64,000 nt of DNA from Emiliania huxleyi CCMP1516 (Eukaryota > Haptophyta > Isochrysidales > Noelaerhabdaceae). This document shows, piece by piece, positions 48,181 through 58,192 of the stretch. Position numbers and translations under genes: made by a program. The notes under the pieces are model-generated. The model did no database searches. It saw nothing but the letters and a program-made list of their open reading frames with translations, and was not told where the DNA came from. Numbering within the stretch: the first letter of the stretch is position 1; the number at the start of each line of letters is the position of its first letter. The stretch covers positions 502,247 to 566,246 of the forward strand of contig NW_005198966.1 in assembly GCF_000372725.1 (NCBI RefSeq), read 5' to 3'.

Positions 48181-51106
48181 TCACTCGAAGGTGACGGCGA
48201 GACGCATGCCGAAGTAGGCGGTGGCGACGTAGTAGGCGAGGTACGCGAGGAGGGCGACGGCGACGGCCGGCGAGCGGTGCACGTTGACGGCCTTGTCGAA
48301 GGTCCACATCCCAAAGAGCTTGACGAGGAACTGCCTACGCGGCGAGGGGCTCCGAGCCGGTGATCAGGCCGCGAGCGAGAGCGAGGCGGAGCGGAAGGGG
48401 GGGGGGGGGGGGGCTGCTTGTGCGGCGCGTAGGGCGGGAAGCGCGCGGCGAGCAGCGGCTTGAGGACCGTGTACTCGTCGACGGCGGGCGAGCGCGAGAG
48501 GACGGCCTAGACGGGGAGGCTCAAGAGACTTGCTGGCGGGGGCCCGCAGAGAGGCGGGGGCGAGAGGCGAGAGGACGCGGCCTTCTCGTGCGTAAAGGCG
48601 AGGAAGGAGCGGTGCGCGTGGTACGAGCCCATCCCCGACGCGCCTGGCCTCGGGCGAGCTCGGGTCAGCTCGGGTGTGTCTCGGCCGATCTCGGCGTCTC
48701 TCGAGCCCATCCCGGACGCGCCGACGCCGCCGAAGGGAAGGTCGTGGTTGGCGATGTGCATGACGCAGTCGTTGATGCAGAGCCCGCCAGAGGTGGTGCG
48801 CCTGGGGGAGGGAGGGGGGGGGGGGGCGGTCGCGCGAGCCCGTGGCAAAGACTCGCCGCTTGACGTCCCCCGGCGGCTCATCGGGCTCATCTCGGGCTCA
48901 TCGCGGGCTCATCTCGGGCTCATCTCGGGCTCATCTCGGGCTCATCTCGGGCTCATCTCGGGCTCATCTCGGGCTCATCTCGGGCTCATCTCGGGCTCAT
49001 CTCGGGCTCATCTCGGGCTCATCTCGGGCGCGCCGCTTGACGTCCTCCACGACCGCCGAGTCGGTCGCGAAGCAGTAGAGCGCGAGCGGCTTGCCCGTGG
49101 GGAGCGCCTTGACGAAGCTGACAACCGCCTCGAGGTCCGAGTAGCGGCAGACGGGCAGGATCGGCCCGAAGAGCTCGTCCTGCATCGCCTCGCAGCTGGA
49201 AAAGGCGCGCCAGTCGCCGCCGTAGTCGAGGACCGTCGGCTCGATGTAGCGCTCCGCCGCGTCGGTCCGCCCGCCGGAGTAGACGACGCTGGGGGGCGCG
49301 CCGCGCACGATCGCCTCGAGGCGCTTGAAGGCGCGCTCGTTGACGCAGCGGCCGAACCACTCGCTCTTTTGCGGGTCTGCGCCGTAGAACTCCTTGATGG
49401 TCGCCTGGAGGGGGAGGGAGGAGGGTGTGTGAGTCCGTGTGAAGCGTCTGTGAAGCGTCTGCGGAGTGTCTGTGGAGTGTCTGTGGAGTGTCTGCGGAGT
49501 GTCTGTGGTGTGTGTCTGTGGGGCGTCTGCGGAGTGTCTATGGTGTGTCTGTAGAGTTGTGTCTGTGGGGGTGTCGCCTTGAGCAGCTTGAGGAAGGGCT
49601 CGGCCACCGCCTCGTGCACCAGCAGAAAGTCGGGCCGGATGCATGTCTGGCCGCCTAGGGAGAAGGGACGCGCCTTCTCTGCGACTCACCGCGCGTGGGA
49701 GACCGCCGGACTCCCGCCGTCCGCCCGCCGTTGATGAAGGTGCCCCAGACCTGAGCAGCAGGGGAGGGGCGGCGGGGTGGGAGGGTGGGGCGCTCGCGGC
49801 ATCGTGTGTTCGTGTGCTCGGCAGGGGCGGGAGTGAGGCGGCGGAGCAGAAGCGTGGCCACGTGTCTCCTCGAGCGCCCTCTCTCTCGTTGACAGGGAGG
49901 CGCACCCTTCTCCCGCGCTAGTCTGGATGCAGATGCCGGTAGGCGCCACTCTCCGCGCGGGCGCGGGTTCGGACTCACGCAGGTACAGGTGGGGGTGCAT
50001 CTACCGCGCGGACGAGGCGGCGGGCGGCGTGGCCGAGGTCGGCCGAGCGGTCGACGATGGCGGGGGACTTGCCGCCCAGCTCGAGCAGGCAGGGGGTGAA
50101 GTGCTTGGCGGCCGCCTGGTGGTGATCTGGTGGTGATGCTGGTGGTGCTGGCGTACTTGCTTCAGAAGGAGTGACACACGGCTCGAGGGGTCACTCCTTC
50201 TGAAGCGAGGGGGGGGGGCGGGGCGAAAGAGGGGGGAGGGGAGGAGGGGAGAGGAGGGGAGGAGGGCGGGGCGGTGGTGCGAAGGGAGGTGCGAGCGGAG
50301 GTGCAGACGCAGGGGCGATCGGGCTGGCGCCTGCAGGATCTTCCCCACGAGGTGTCTAGGAAGTGTCTAGGAAGTGTCTAGGAAGGCGCCTGCAGGATGA
50401 TCTTCCCCACGAAGCCCGAGCCCGTGAAGAAGATTTTGTCAAACCGCTGGTCGAGAAGCGCCGTCGTCACCTCGCGGTCTCCCTCGGCGACGACGATGGC
50501 GGCGGGGTCGAGGTACTGCTGAACGAGCCGCGAGATGACGTGCGAGGTGGCCGGCGCGTACGAGCCCGGCTTGAGCAGCGCGCAGTTGCCGCCCGCGATT
50601 GCGCCGACCAGAGGCGCAAAGCACATCTGGACCGGGTAGTTCCACGGCCCCATGATGAGGACGACGCCGAGCGGGTCGTGGACGGTGTACGAGCGCGCGG
50701 CGGTGTTGAGCGCGGCGGTGTCCGTGTAGTGCCGCGCCATCCACTCGCCCAGGTGGGAGAGCGCCGTCTCGATCTCCTTTTCGACGAGGCCCATCTCGGT
50801 CGAGTACGCCTCAAACGCCGACTTGTGCAGGTCCTCGTACATGGCGTCGCAGAGCTCCTGGTTGCCCTCTCTGAGGAGCCGCCGCAGTGCGTGCAGCTGG
50901 CCCACGCGCCACTCCTTTGAGAAGGTGTGCTCCGACGCAAACGTCCGGCGGAGCGCCTCCATCGCCGGCACAATGTCGGCCGCGCCGAGCGAGCCAGAGT
51001 GAGGCTTTCCGAAGGCGGACTTCTTGCCCCACTTCTCGTAGCGGTCGATGTTGGACTTGGGGTCGCTCCCCTCGACGGGGAAGGCCTCGCTGCGGGTGGT
51101 CGGCAT
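48181..51106 (-). CDS. ALDH3/fatty-aldehyde dehydrogenase with C-terminal membrane anchor
   Basis: The start is [19 protein letters not shown] (51106). Exon 1 (to about 50390) has [60 protein letters not shown] and [13 protein letters not shown]. Next come [20 protein letters not shown] (catalytic Glu), [20 protein letters not shown] (catalytic Cys), [118 protein letters not shown] and, last, the tail anchor [20 protein letters not shown]. This is the layout of FALDH, which oxidises long-chain aldehydes at ER or peroxisomal membranes. About nine exons; most donors are GC. The intron at 48644-48721 has duplicated borders. Minisatellites lie in the introns at 48886-49035 and 49437-49560. Confidence 0.85.
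48886..49035. repeat. 11-bp minisatellite in an ALDH intron
   Basis: About thirteen copies of GGGCTCATCTC. They lie between the exon ending VVEDVKR and the exon starting [10 protein letters not shown], so the array is intronic. Confidence 0.9.
49437..49560. repeat. GTGTCTGTGGA minisatellite in an ALDH intron
   Basis: Units of about 13 bp (GTGTCTGTGGAGT, GTCTGCGGAGT) lie between the exon starting ATIKEFYG and the exon starting GQTCIRPDF. Confidence 0.85.
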
Positions 51107-51239
51107 CCTGAGCCCTGGTTGATGAGAGGAGACTTGTCCGTGGAGGAGCAGCTAACTAAACCCGATTTCTTTTACTTTTCCACGAGCGAAAGAACAAACA
51201 ACTCATGCGGCAGAGAGGCCACGCACGAAAAGAATTCCC

Positions 51240-51450
51240 GGTTTGAAGATTTGTTTTATCGTTTTTCACTGCGCCCTCTGTTGTGTGTTGAGCACTTGAG
51301 CACTGGATAGGGTCGATTCCGCGTGGTACGGGACCCCTCCCTCGTGCCTCGATCGTCTCGCCCTCCCTCGCCCTCTGTTCATTTGCGAGAGATTCTCCCG
51401 CTTTCTGTTCATTTGCGAGAGATTCTCCCGCCATTCTCTCGCTCGCCATT
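51240..51450. repeat. Dispersed repeat, copy 1 (shared with 54588-54655)
   Basis: GATTTGTTTTATCGTTTTTC then ACTGCGCCCT, and later GAGATTCTCCCGCCATTCTC. Both blocks recur at 54588-54655 in the same order but closer together. TTTGCGAGAGATTCTCCCGC is duplicated at 51391 and 51414 inside this copy. The rest of 51451-52438 holds no gene; 51945-52020 has imperfect GGGAGATACC tandem units. Confidence 0.65.
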
Positions 51451-52438
51451 CTTCCTCCGTTCAGATGTAATTCGCCCGCTTTTCAAATACATTTTGTGGC
51501 GCTTTCAAGAGATTTTTACCGCAAATTTAGTGCTCTTCATGGCAGTTTAAGGCAAGCGTGCCTTATCCTGGGACCTGGCTGGGTCCGGCCGGCGTGGTCG
51601 GGAGCCCTCGACTCCTCGGCGAGCTCTTTCCTGCCTCAATGACATTGCAACAATGAGTGCGAATCAGTGGACAGTGCGTCTTACTTAGTCCTTACTTAGC
51701 TGTCGAGAGCAGGTGGACGAGCGTGGTGCCTTATCCCAGCCGAGCAACTTGCGTAGTGCGCATTCTGCAGCTGTACTGCCACGGATCGTGCCTCGTTACG
51801 CGTCACGGCTCCGGCTCCGCGGCGCGTGGCGGGAGCGGAGGATCTCGGCGGGGCTCGTCGGAGCAAAGCTCGGACGGGAGGCCGTGTCGAGTCTTCGTCG
51901 CACGTCATCCCTGGTGTGGCGATTCTTTTCGCGGTATCCGCGGCGGGATATGGAGGGATATGGCGGGATACCGGGAGATACCGGGAGATACCAGGAGATA
52001 CACGTGGATATGATGAGATACGGAGTCCCCACGATGTGTTCACGACAACCGCAGTGAAGCGTGAAACCGCAAATCGGACGCGAAGGCGAACCAACTTCGC
52101 GCTTCGACCGGCCGTGATCTGCCGTGATCTGCTGAGCGCTCGATTGGAACGGTCGAGGTATGGGTAGAGTACAGTAGAACCCCTCTCGACAACCTGGAAA
52201 ACTGGCAAAAAAACTCACATACCCACTCCCCCCGCAGACAGCTCCCACATTTGCATGTATAATATTCTGTTATACCCTCATGGGGCACAAGACTGTACGG
52301 TCTGTGTACGGTCTGGGCTGCTGTCGGGCTGGTCGGGCTGTCAGGCTGGTCGGGCTGTCGGGCTCAAACAAGACTCGTTACACGAGCATCGATACTGTAC
52401 GGCAGCGATACGCGCAGCTCGGACACCTGAGTCCTTCC

Positions 52439-54073
52439 TCACACAAAGTTGGCCATCGACCACAGCTGACCAGCGGCCGTCGACGCGGCGACCGCATGGC
52501 GCGTCGTGTGGCCCGCGCCGAGTGCGAGCGAGTTGGCTGCCGTGATGTTGCAGCTGGCGACGTAGGGGCCAGCGCGCACGGACGGCTCCGGAGCCTGCGT
52601 CGCGTGGCAGCCGTGAGACTCGTGAATGGCATCGGCGCAGAGCAGGTGGAACTGGTCGCGCCCACTGCGGAGCATCGCCATGCTCGACCAGCTCGAGAGG
52701 CGTGTCCCGGTCGGCAGGCAAAAGAGCTTGAAGACAAACTCGTCCGAGTCCGCAAAGGCAAACCAGGCGGCGAGCTGCGCCGCCTCGTCCGTGGAGGAGA
52801 CGCGGCTCGTCGTGAGATGCACCGGCAGGGCGATCGCTGGCGCGACGAACATGTTGGGATGGCCAGTCAACTCGGTGGCGAGCGCCGAGCGTACGCACGG
52901 ATCGTCCGACTCGAGCCGGAACGTCGTGATGCGAGAGGGCGGCAGCGACGTCCAGTCGAGCAGCTGCCTCGCAAGGGCCGAGATCTCCCGCTGCCACTCC
53001 GGCGAGGAGCTCGGGCAGCTGGAGCCTCGCGAGGCGGCGCTCTGCCCGTCCTTTATGAAGCGGTCGCCGTAGCGGAGGTGGACGGCGACAACACGCGTGC
53101 GCGTACGCGCGCGTGTCGATGGGTGCTCCGGGAAAAGCCGAGTAACGGCGGGCAAGGGCTTGAAGAGGGATCGCAGCACGCATCCGTACACGAAGGCGGC
53201 GCGCGTCTCTAGGCTCGCCGGCTCCACACCGGGAACCAGCCGTTGCCACAAGCCGAGCGTCTCGAGGTCGGCCAGCCAAGCCTTGGCGCACGCCCTATTG
53301 CGCGGCACCGGATTGATCAGCACGGGTGCTGAAAGGTTGATCAGGCTCAAGGGAAAGCAGCCCGTCCCCGCCTCGCCGCCGTGACCATGAAAGACCTGCC
53401 GCGTGCCCTTCCACCACGTGGGCTTGCCCTTCTCTCCGATGGACGGCAATCCAACCGGCGGCGGAACTTCGTACGGCGCGAAGGAGACAAACGGGCCTCT
53501 AAATGGCGTCTCGATGTACAAGTGGCGCTGCGTCGCCGCCGCCAGCATGTAAGCGGACAGCAAACCTGCAAGGTAATCTCCAAGGCCGATCAGCGGGAGG
53601 CTCACAACCACCCACTGTGTCTGCGGGTCCAATGCTGCGGCCGTCGGTGGAGCTGCATGGTCCCACGCGTCGCACGAGCTAACGGGCTCGGGCGGCGGCA
53701 ACGCTGGTGGCGAAGGCGCAGGCGGCACGCGCAGCAACGTGGTGTTCGGCAACGGTGGTTGCATGCGCTGACGCTGCAGTGGTGACGCCGGTGTAGACGG
53801 CGGCGGGAGCTCCTGAGGTGGCGGTAAAAGCGAAGGCGACAATGGGGGTCTCAAAGCTTCTCCAGGTTGTAATGCAAGACGACTCACGAGCAAGAAGGCA
53901 GCAAACGATGCAAACGCGACGCTGCCAAATAGCCTTCGCGCGGACTTCATGCGGGAAGAAATGACACATCGTTGGTGCAACGCACTGCTCACGGGGCCAT
54001 TGCTCACCGCTTCCGAGTCCTCAGCGGTATTGTCTTCTCTCGAGGGCAGATGATCCTCCGCTTGCGTGATCAT
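52439..54073 (-). CDS. Type II membrane protein, fucosyltransferase-like
   Basis: An intronless frame of 544 residues from MITQAEDHLPSREDNT (54073); a second methionine, MKSARRLF, lies 41 codons in. A signal anchor follows (RLFGSVAFASFAAFLLVSRL), then a Pro-rich stem and a luminal domain: WVVVSLPLIGLGDYLAGLLS, AYMLAAATQRHLYIETPF, RTRTRVVAVHLRYGDRFI (similar to the VHIRRGD donor-binding motif of alpha-1,6 and O-fucosyltransferases), RQLLDWTSLPPSRITTFRLE and FADSDEFVFKLFCLPTGTRL, then SMAMLRSGRDQFHLLCADAI. The order anchor, stem, HLRYGD, S/D-rich end fits a Golgi GDP-sugar transferase; donor and acceptor are inferred only. A MITE-like element lies 33 bp upstream of the start codon. Confidence 0.65.
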   Translation of the reverse strand: MITQAEDHLPSREDNTAEDSEAVSNGPVSSALHQRCVISSRMKSARRLFGSVAFASFAAFLLVSRLALQPGEALRPPLSPSLLPPPQELPPPSTPASPLQRQRMQPPLPNTTLLRVPPAPSPPALPPPEPVSSCDAWDHAAPPTAAALDPQTQWVVVSLPLIGLGDYLAGLLSAYMLAAATQRHLYIETPFRGPFVSFAPYEVPPPVGLPSIGEKGKPTWWKGTRQVFHGHGGEAGTGCFPLSLINLSAPVLINPVPRNRACAKAWLADLETLGLWQRLVPGVEPASLETRAAFVYGCVLRSLFKPLPAVTRLFPEHPSTRARTRTRVVAVHLRYGDRFIKDGQSAASRGSSCPSSSPEWQREISALARQLLDWTSLPPSRITTFRLESDDPCVRSALATELTGHPNMFVAPAIALPVHLTTSRVSSTDEAAQLAAWFAFADSDEFVFKLFCLPTGTRLSSWSSMAMLRSGRDQFHLLCADAIHESHGCHATQAPEPSVRAGPYVASCNITAANSLALGAGHTTRHAVAASTAAGQLWSMANFV

Positions 54074-54105
54074 GGCGATGTGCTGGGGGGCCCTGTGGGT
54101 CGTTT

Positions 54106-54553
54106 ACCGTCGGGTATCTACTTATTTTAAGAGCAGGTAAACAGCAATAGATCCGGCCCTCAAGCGGCCTAATCGATACCCAGCCCTCACCGAATCGGTC
54201 CCTCGTTGTACAGCAATCGATCCTTCACACTGCCCGCGCTGCCAAACTTGCTGAGAATCGGTCCCCCCACCTGTGGCGCGAAGCTGATATGTCTCCCGCG
54301 CTCGGCGCGCCGACCGCGCAGCGGCGGCAGACCACCCTCCGGTTCGAGGGGCGCCTGGGGGTGAGCGGGCTGCCTCCGCCAGAGTTTGGCTCGCCCACCT
54401 GTGCGGGCCCCCCTGTACCCCCTCCCCCCCCCGGGTGTCTAGCAATTGGTCCCTTGGCAAGCGCGAATCGGTCCCCCTGGCTCCAGGAACTGATCCGGCA
54501 CTACACCCGGATCTATTGCTGTTTACCTGCTCTTAAAATAAGTACCCGACGGT
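54106..54553. mobile_element. MITE-like element with about 50-bp terminal inverted repeats
   Basis: The left end reads ACCGTCGGGTATCTACTTAT then TTTAAGAGCAGGTAAACAGC. The right end is the reverse complement of the same, lacking three bases, through GATCCGG. The unit is 448 bp, has no coding frame, and contains several copies of AATCGGTCCC inside. It looks like a non-autonomous DNA transposon. No convincing target-site duplication was seen, so the superfamily is open. Near identity of the arms suggests it is young. Confidence 0.8.
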
Positions 54554-54587
54554 ACCAGAAGCGCGGCTTTCAGTCGGGCACAACGCA

Positions 54588-54655
54588 CGATTTGTTTTAT
54601 CGTTTTTCACTGCGCCCTTCGCTGTTCGAGATTCTCCCGCCATTCTCTCGGTGAG
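54588..54655. repeat. Dispersed repeat, copy 2
   Basis: ATTTGTTTTATCGTTTTTCA then CTGCGCCCT, closely followed by GAGATTCTCCCGCCATTCTC, as in 51240-51450 but more compact. Confidence 0.65.
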
Positions 54656-55265
54656 GAGGGAGACGCTAAGTGCGAGCGCGCCTGCCGCGCTGAGATTCTG
54701 CTTGGCCAGCTCGGCGACCTGTACCTCGGTCAGGGCGGACTCCTCCGCTGCCGCCGGCGCCGACGCGACGCGCCCCGGCGGGGCGCTCGCCGATCGGGCC
54801 ACCTGCAGGGTGCCTCCAGCCTGGGCGGCCCCAAGCCACCACGCCCGGAGGACTGCCTGCCGCCCGGGCGGCAGCGTGTCCATGTCGGCGGCTCTCGCAA
54901 AGTACGGCGAGACGGCGTCGACCATGCTCGCGTCGCCGAGCATGTTCTCCCGCAACTCCGCGGCGCTCGTCCCGTGGCCAACCATAGCCTCGGCGACAAC
55001 AGCCAGCTGATCGTCTCCAAATGATAGGACAAGGGACTTCCCGCCCCGCTTTACCACGAGGAGCTCGACGATGCGCTCGACCTCCGTCTCAGCCCCCGCG
55101 GCCACCCCGCCGTCCCCGGACGGCGAAACCTCTGCCAGAACCATGCCGGAAGCGCTGCCCGTCGGGCCGCCCGCCTCTCCTGGCGACGGCGTGGCCCTGA
55201 GCGGCGCTGCTGCAGCCCTGAGCGCAGCCCGCACGTCGCGGTATGGATATGGTAGGATCGTCCCG
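54588..55265 (-). CDS. Uncharacterised ORF ending in a dispersed repeat
   Basis: A minus-strand frame has protein-like segments GGKSLVLSFGDDQLAVVAEA, MVGHGTSAAELRENMLGDAS, MVDAVSPYFARAADMDTLPP and GRQAVLRAWWLGAAQAGGTL, then LTEVQVAELAKQNLSAAGAL. It runs at its 3' side into the repeat shared with 51240-51450, and the MITE follows. No start or family is established. It may be a part of an unknown mobile element or a gene fragment carried by one. Confidence 0.3.
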
Positions 55266-55732
55266 GATGCTCTAACGAGAGGCTGATACCGGTACGACAG
55301 AAGCAAAACAGGCCGTGTGGGGTGTGGGTGTCACGAGGACAGACGTCCACGAAGACGGTGGACGGACGCAAACTCCTTATCCGATTCACACTCACGGCTG
55401 TCCTACTGGTCATATAGAAAGTCGGCCGTCTGCGAGCCCCCGGCTCGCCGACGGCGAGAGAGATGCCACGAGGGGTCGCGGTGGCGTCCATCGCCAGGCT
55501 CCCTAGCTCAACCGACGACCCTTCGGGATCGACGGCCGATCGTCATGCATCCCTCACCAGGACTGAGGAGACGGGGGAGGAGGAGAGGCAGCTAGAGGCT
55601 AGAGTAGAGCACCACCGGTTGCCAACAACAAACCCCTAAAACCGGTGCCTCACTCGTGACTGCCTTATTTAGAGTGCAGGCCGAATTGAGCATGCACGAA
55701 CTTGAAAGTGGCTCTTGATCGCGATTCCTGAG

Positions 55733-56812
55733 ATGAATTCCCTCGCGTTCGTCGCCACCCTCCTGTCCACTCTGCCGTCGGTCAAAGGCTTCGATGTCAG
55801 CAAGTGCATCTCCTCCAAGGTTGCCCGTGGCTATGCAAAATTCGCAGCAAAAAGCTTTTGCATCGACCAGCGAGTACAGCGCTGCACTGACCATCTCGCT
55901 GCCACGGTCAACGTGACGGACCCCTTGATCACCCAGAACACGATGCTGCGCGAAGGACGATTGACCACCGTCCTTGACACGTGGTCGAACGTGCTCGCCA
56001 GGGGTCTTGAGGGTGACTGGGTGGAGACAGGCACATACAAAGGAGGCACAAGCATGCTATAGCCGCCTTGCTCGCGCGTGCTGCCCAGCAGTCGCCCGCC
56101 TGCCCGACAGTGTCACGCAACATCTGGCTAGCCGACTCTTTCCAGGGCCTGCCAAAGGCGCGCAATGAGGACAAGAACAAGGGCAGAATGGACAAGGAGG
56201 GCTCGTACAACGACTATGGGGGCGTCGAGACGGTGAAACACCTCTTTCGCAAGGCGGGCTTTGCTGTCGCGGGCCCCAGCAAGGCGGCCGTTGGCGCCGA
56301 CTTGACCGTCCGATTCCTTAAGGGCTGGTTCAGCGAGACGATCAAAGGCGCGCCGATCGAGAAGGTGGCGCTGCTTCGCCTGGACGGCGACATGTACTCG
56401 AGTACGATGGACACCATCCGGCCCCTCTACCCTAAGCTCGCGCCTTCGGGCTACCTGCTTGTGGACGATTACGGTGCGCACGCGTGGGTAGTGTGCGGAC
56501 ACTATGCGCATGTGTGTGCGCGTACATATGCAATCCACGCAGACTGCCGTTACCTGCTGTGCGCTCATTCCGCGTGGTATGTCCCACATGCCGCATGCAC
56601 AACATGCACATGCACATGTACATGTTGTGCATGTGCATGTCCACAACCACATGTCCACAGGTCACTGGGAGCCGTGCAGGAGGGCAATCGACGACTACTT
56701 CACACTCGAGCAGGGCTGGCTGCCCTCGTTCCAGTGGAGCGACTACACGGGCGTTTGGATGCAGAAGCCGCGCGTGGCACCTGTCGCACCGCCCTCAACG
56801 AGCAGCTCCTAA
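55733..56812 (+). CDS. TylF/MycF-type O-methyltransferase-like protein
   Basis: The start is MNSLAFVATLLSTLPSVKGF (55733), a likely signal peptide. Motifs of the macrocin-O-methyltransferase family: MLREGRLTTVLDTWSNVLAR, GDWVETGTYKGGTSML (SAM-binding loop, usually EcGVwkGGS), NIWLADSFQGLPKA (xxFDSFEGLP), KVALLRLDGDMYSSTMDTIR (LRLDGDxYxSTMDaL) and LYPKLAPSGYLLVDDYG. After a 200-bp GT-AG intron (DDYG|HWEPC) come RRAIDDYFTLEQGW and DYTGVWMQKPR, ending at 56812. One base appears to be missing near 56058 (GGTSML to IAALLARAA), so the frame shifts once. This is either an assembly error or a damaged allele. The intron contains a near-perfect ACATGCACATG hairpin (about 56590-56640). Confidence 0.7.
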
Positions 56813-57239
56813 GAAAGGGCGGCCGTGGCACACACCCTACTGCCCACGAGAGATCGTGGCTCATTAAGTACCGGACGCGCGACCGCCGCAAGTGGGCGAG
56901 GAAGTTGTCTGCTCGTCCCGACCGACGCTGGGCCGTGTCACGCCGGCTCACGGGCAAGTGTGGTGCTGTGTGTGCGCGTCTCCAAGGCTGCGTGCGGTTG
57001 GGACTTGGGGGCTTTTGGAGCACATCATGTCATGTAATGACTTGCGTGATGTCTGATGTGTCAAGCGTGGGCGGGGAGCGGGGGAGGGAGGGATCCGCAC
57101 GGCGCTATGTGCCGCGCGCGCGCCGCGCGGACCCGCGGGGCGTCGGCGCGTCGCGGGCGTCTGTTAGCTTGGCGTACTTGGCGATTGGCGTACTGTACAA
57201 GGTAGCCTACCCCCCGGGGGCCGCTTAGCTGAATAGCTT

Positions 57240-57460
57240 TTGGTCTGTTGAGGCATTCGCGAGAAAAAGAATTTTGACCCAGGGGTCGCCACAGCACGAA
57301 ATATTATATTATATTATATCGCGAGAAAAAGAATTTACCGGACGCTGTCTAGCCCGCAACCAGATACCGATCATCTGGCCCGCTGGGTGCGCTTCTTAGC
57401 TCCCCGGCCCTGGATGTGAGGTTACTGACTGCACTCCAAGTGCTCCAACTTACCTTACAA
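57240..57460. repeat. Dispersed repeat with GCGAGAAAAAGAATTT core, copy 1
   Basis: GCGAGAAAAAGAATTT occurs twice (57258 and 57321), followed near 57413 by TGTGAGGTTACTGACTGCAC and AAGTGCTCCAACTTACC. The same order occurs at 59625-59700 (CGAGAAAAGAAATTTTGCCG, TGTGAGGTTGCCGACTGCAA, GTGCTCCAAGTTACCC). Confidence 0.55.
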
Positions 57461-57661
57461 TCGAGACGTTCGCGCAGCCTTCTACGGACTACGCCGGGCA
57501 TTTCCTTTTCTTGAGCTTGCCTGCGGCGCGAGGGCGGACCGACGACCGTCGAGTGCACGGTGACGGAGAGCGGAGAGGTCGGAGCTAACTGCTAAGTGCC
57601 TCGCCGTCCTCAGGAGTCGCTTACGGCTCTAAAGCCGTAGGCGGCTCTCCCGTGGAGCGTG

Positions 57662-57684
57662 GTGTACCTGTGTTAGTACCAGTG
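57662..57684 (+). repeat. Dispersed 23-bp motif, copy 3
   Basis: GTGTACCTGTGTTAGTACCA plus three bases; one mismatch to the other two copies. No gene start follows at the spacing seen in copies 1 and 2. Confidence 0.55.
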
Positions 57685-57972
57685 CGTGCCAGCCCCGTGC
57701 CTCGAGCGTCGGTTGTGAAGAGAGTGAGCGAGGCGGTGAAAAATCTTTTCTCGCACAACACTGGGCGCCCACAGAGGAGAGAGGACTGGCGCGTACTCCC
57801 TCGCACAATGTGACCGTCCTCGAGATGATGTTCAACGCGGCGACCGTCCTCGAGATGATCCACCAGTCGGAGGGCTGCGGCATCTCGGTGAGAGGGCACT
57901 TCCCGCACACATCCGCACACCTCGGGCACTCGCCGGCACACCGGCCACCCGACGGCAGCCGAGCCCGCGCGC

Positions 57973-57978
<6 letters not shown>

Positions 57979-58032
<54 letters not shown>

Positions 58033-58045
58033 GAGACAGAGAGAC

Positions 58046-58125
<80 letters not shown>
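57979..58125. repeat. (GA)n microsatellite
   Basis: About 147 bp of GA repeats with GACA interruptions near 58026-58055. It lies just beyond the 3' end of the RCC1 gene. Confidence 0.97.
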
Positions 58126-58128
<3 letters not shown>

Positions 58129-58192
58129 ACCGAGGATGGCCGACTCTCCAAGCCCCTCTAGTGCAGCTGAGCCACCAAACGATTACAAGCTC

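Larger units (their letters stand above)
56813..57978. other. Intergenic with dispersed repeats, no gene seen
   Basis: Contains repeat copy 57240-57460, the 23-bp motif at 57662-57684, an ATATTATATTATATTATAT tract near 57300, and a 33-bp tandem duplication (GACCGTCCTCGAGATGATG) at about 57811-57860. Confidence 0.55.

Noticed and set aside
50326-50389. A further duplicated-border intron (50331-50389) in ALDH
   Set aside because: Although the exon end is duplicated, joining there would not give the conserved AAAKHFTPC that must follow. The true acceptor is near 50112, so it is counted as a decoy duplication.
57811-57860. 33-bp tandem duplication as another newborn intron
   Set aside because: No coding sequence surrounds it, so there is nothing to splice.
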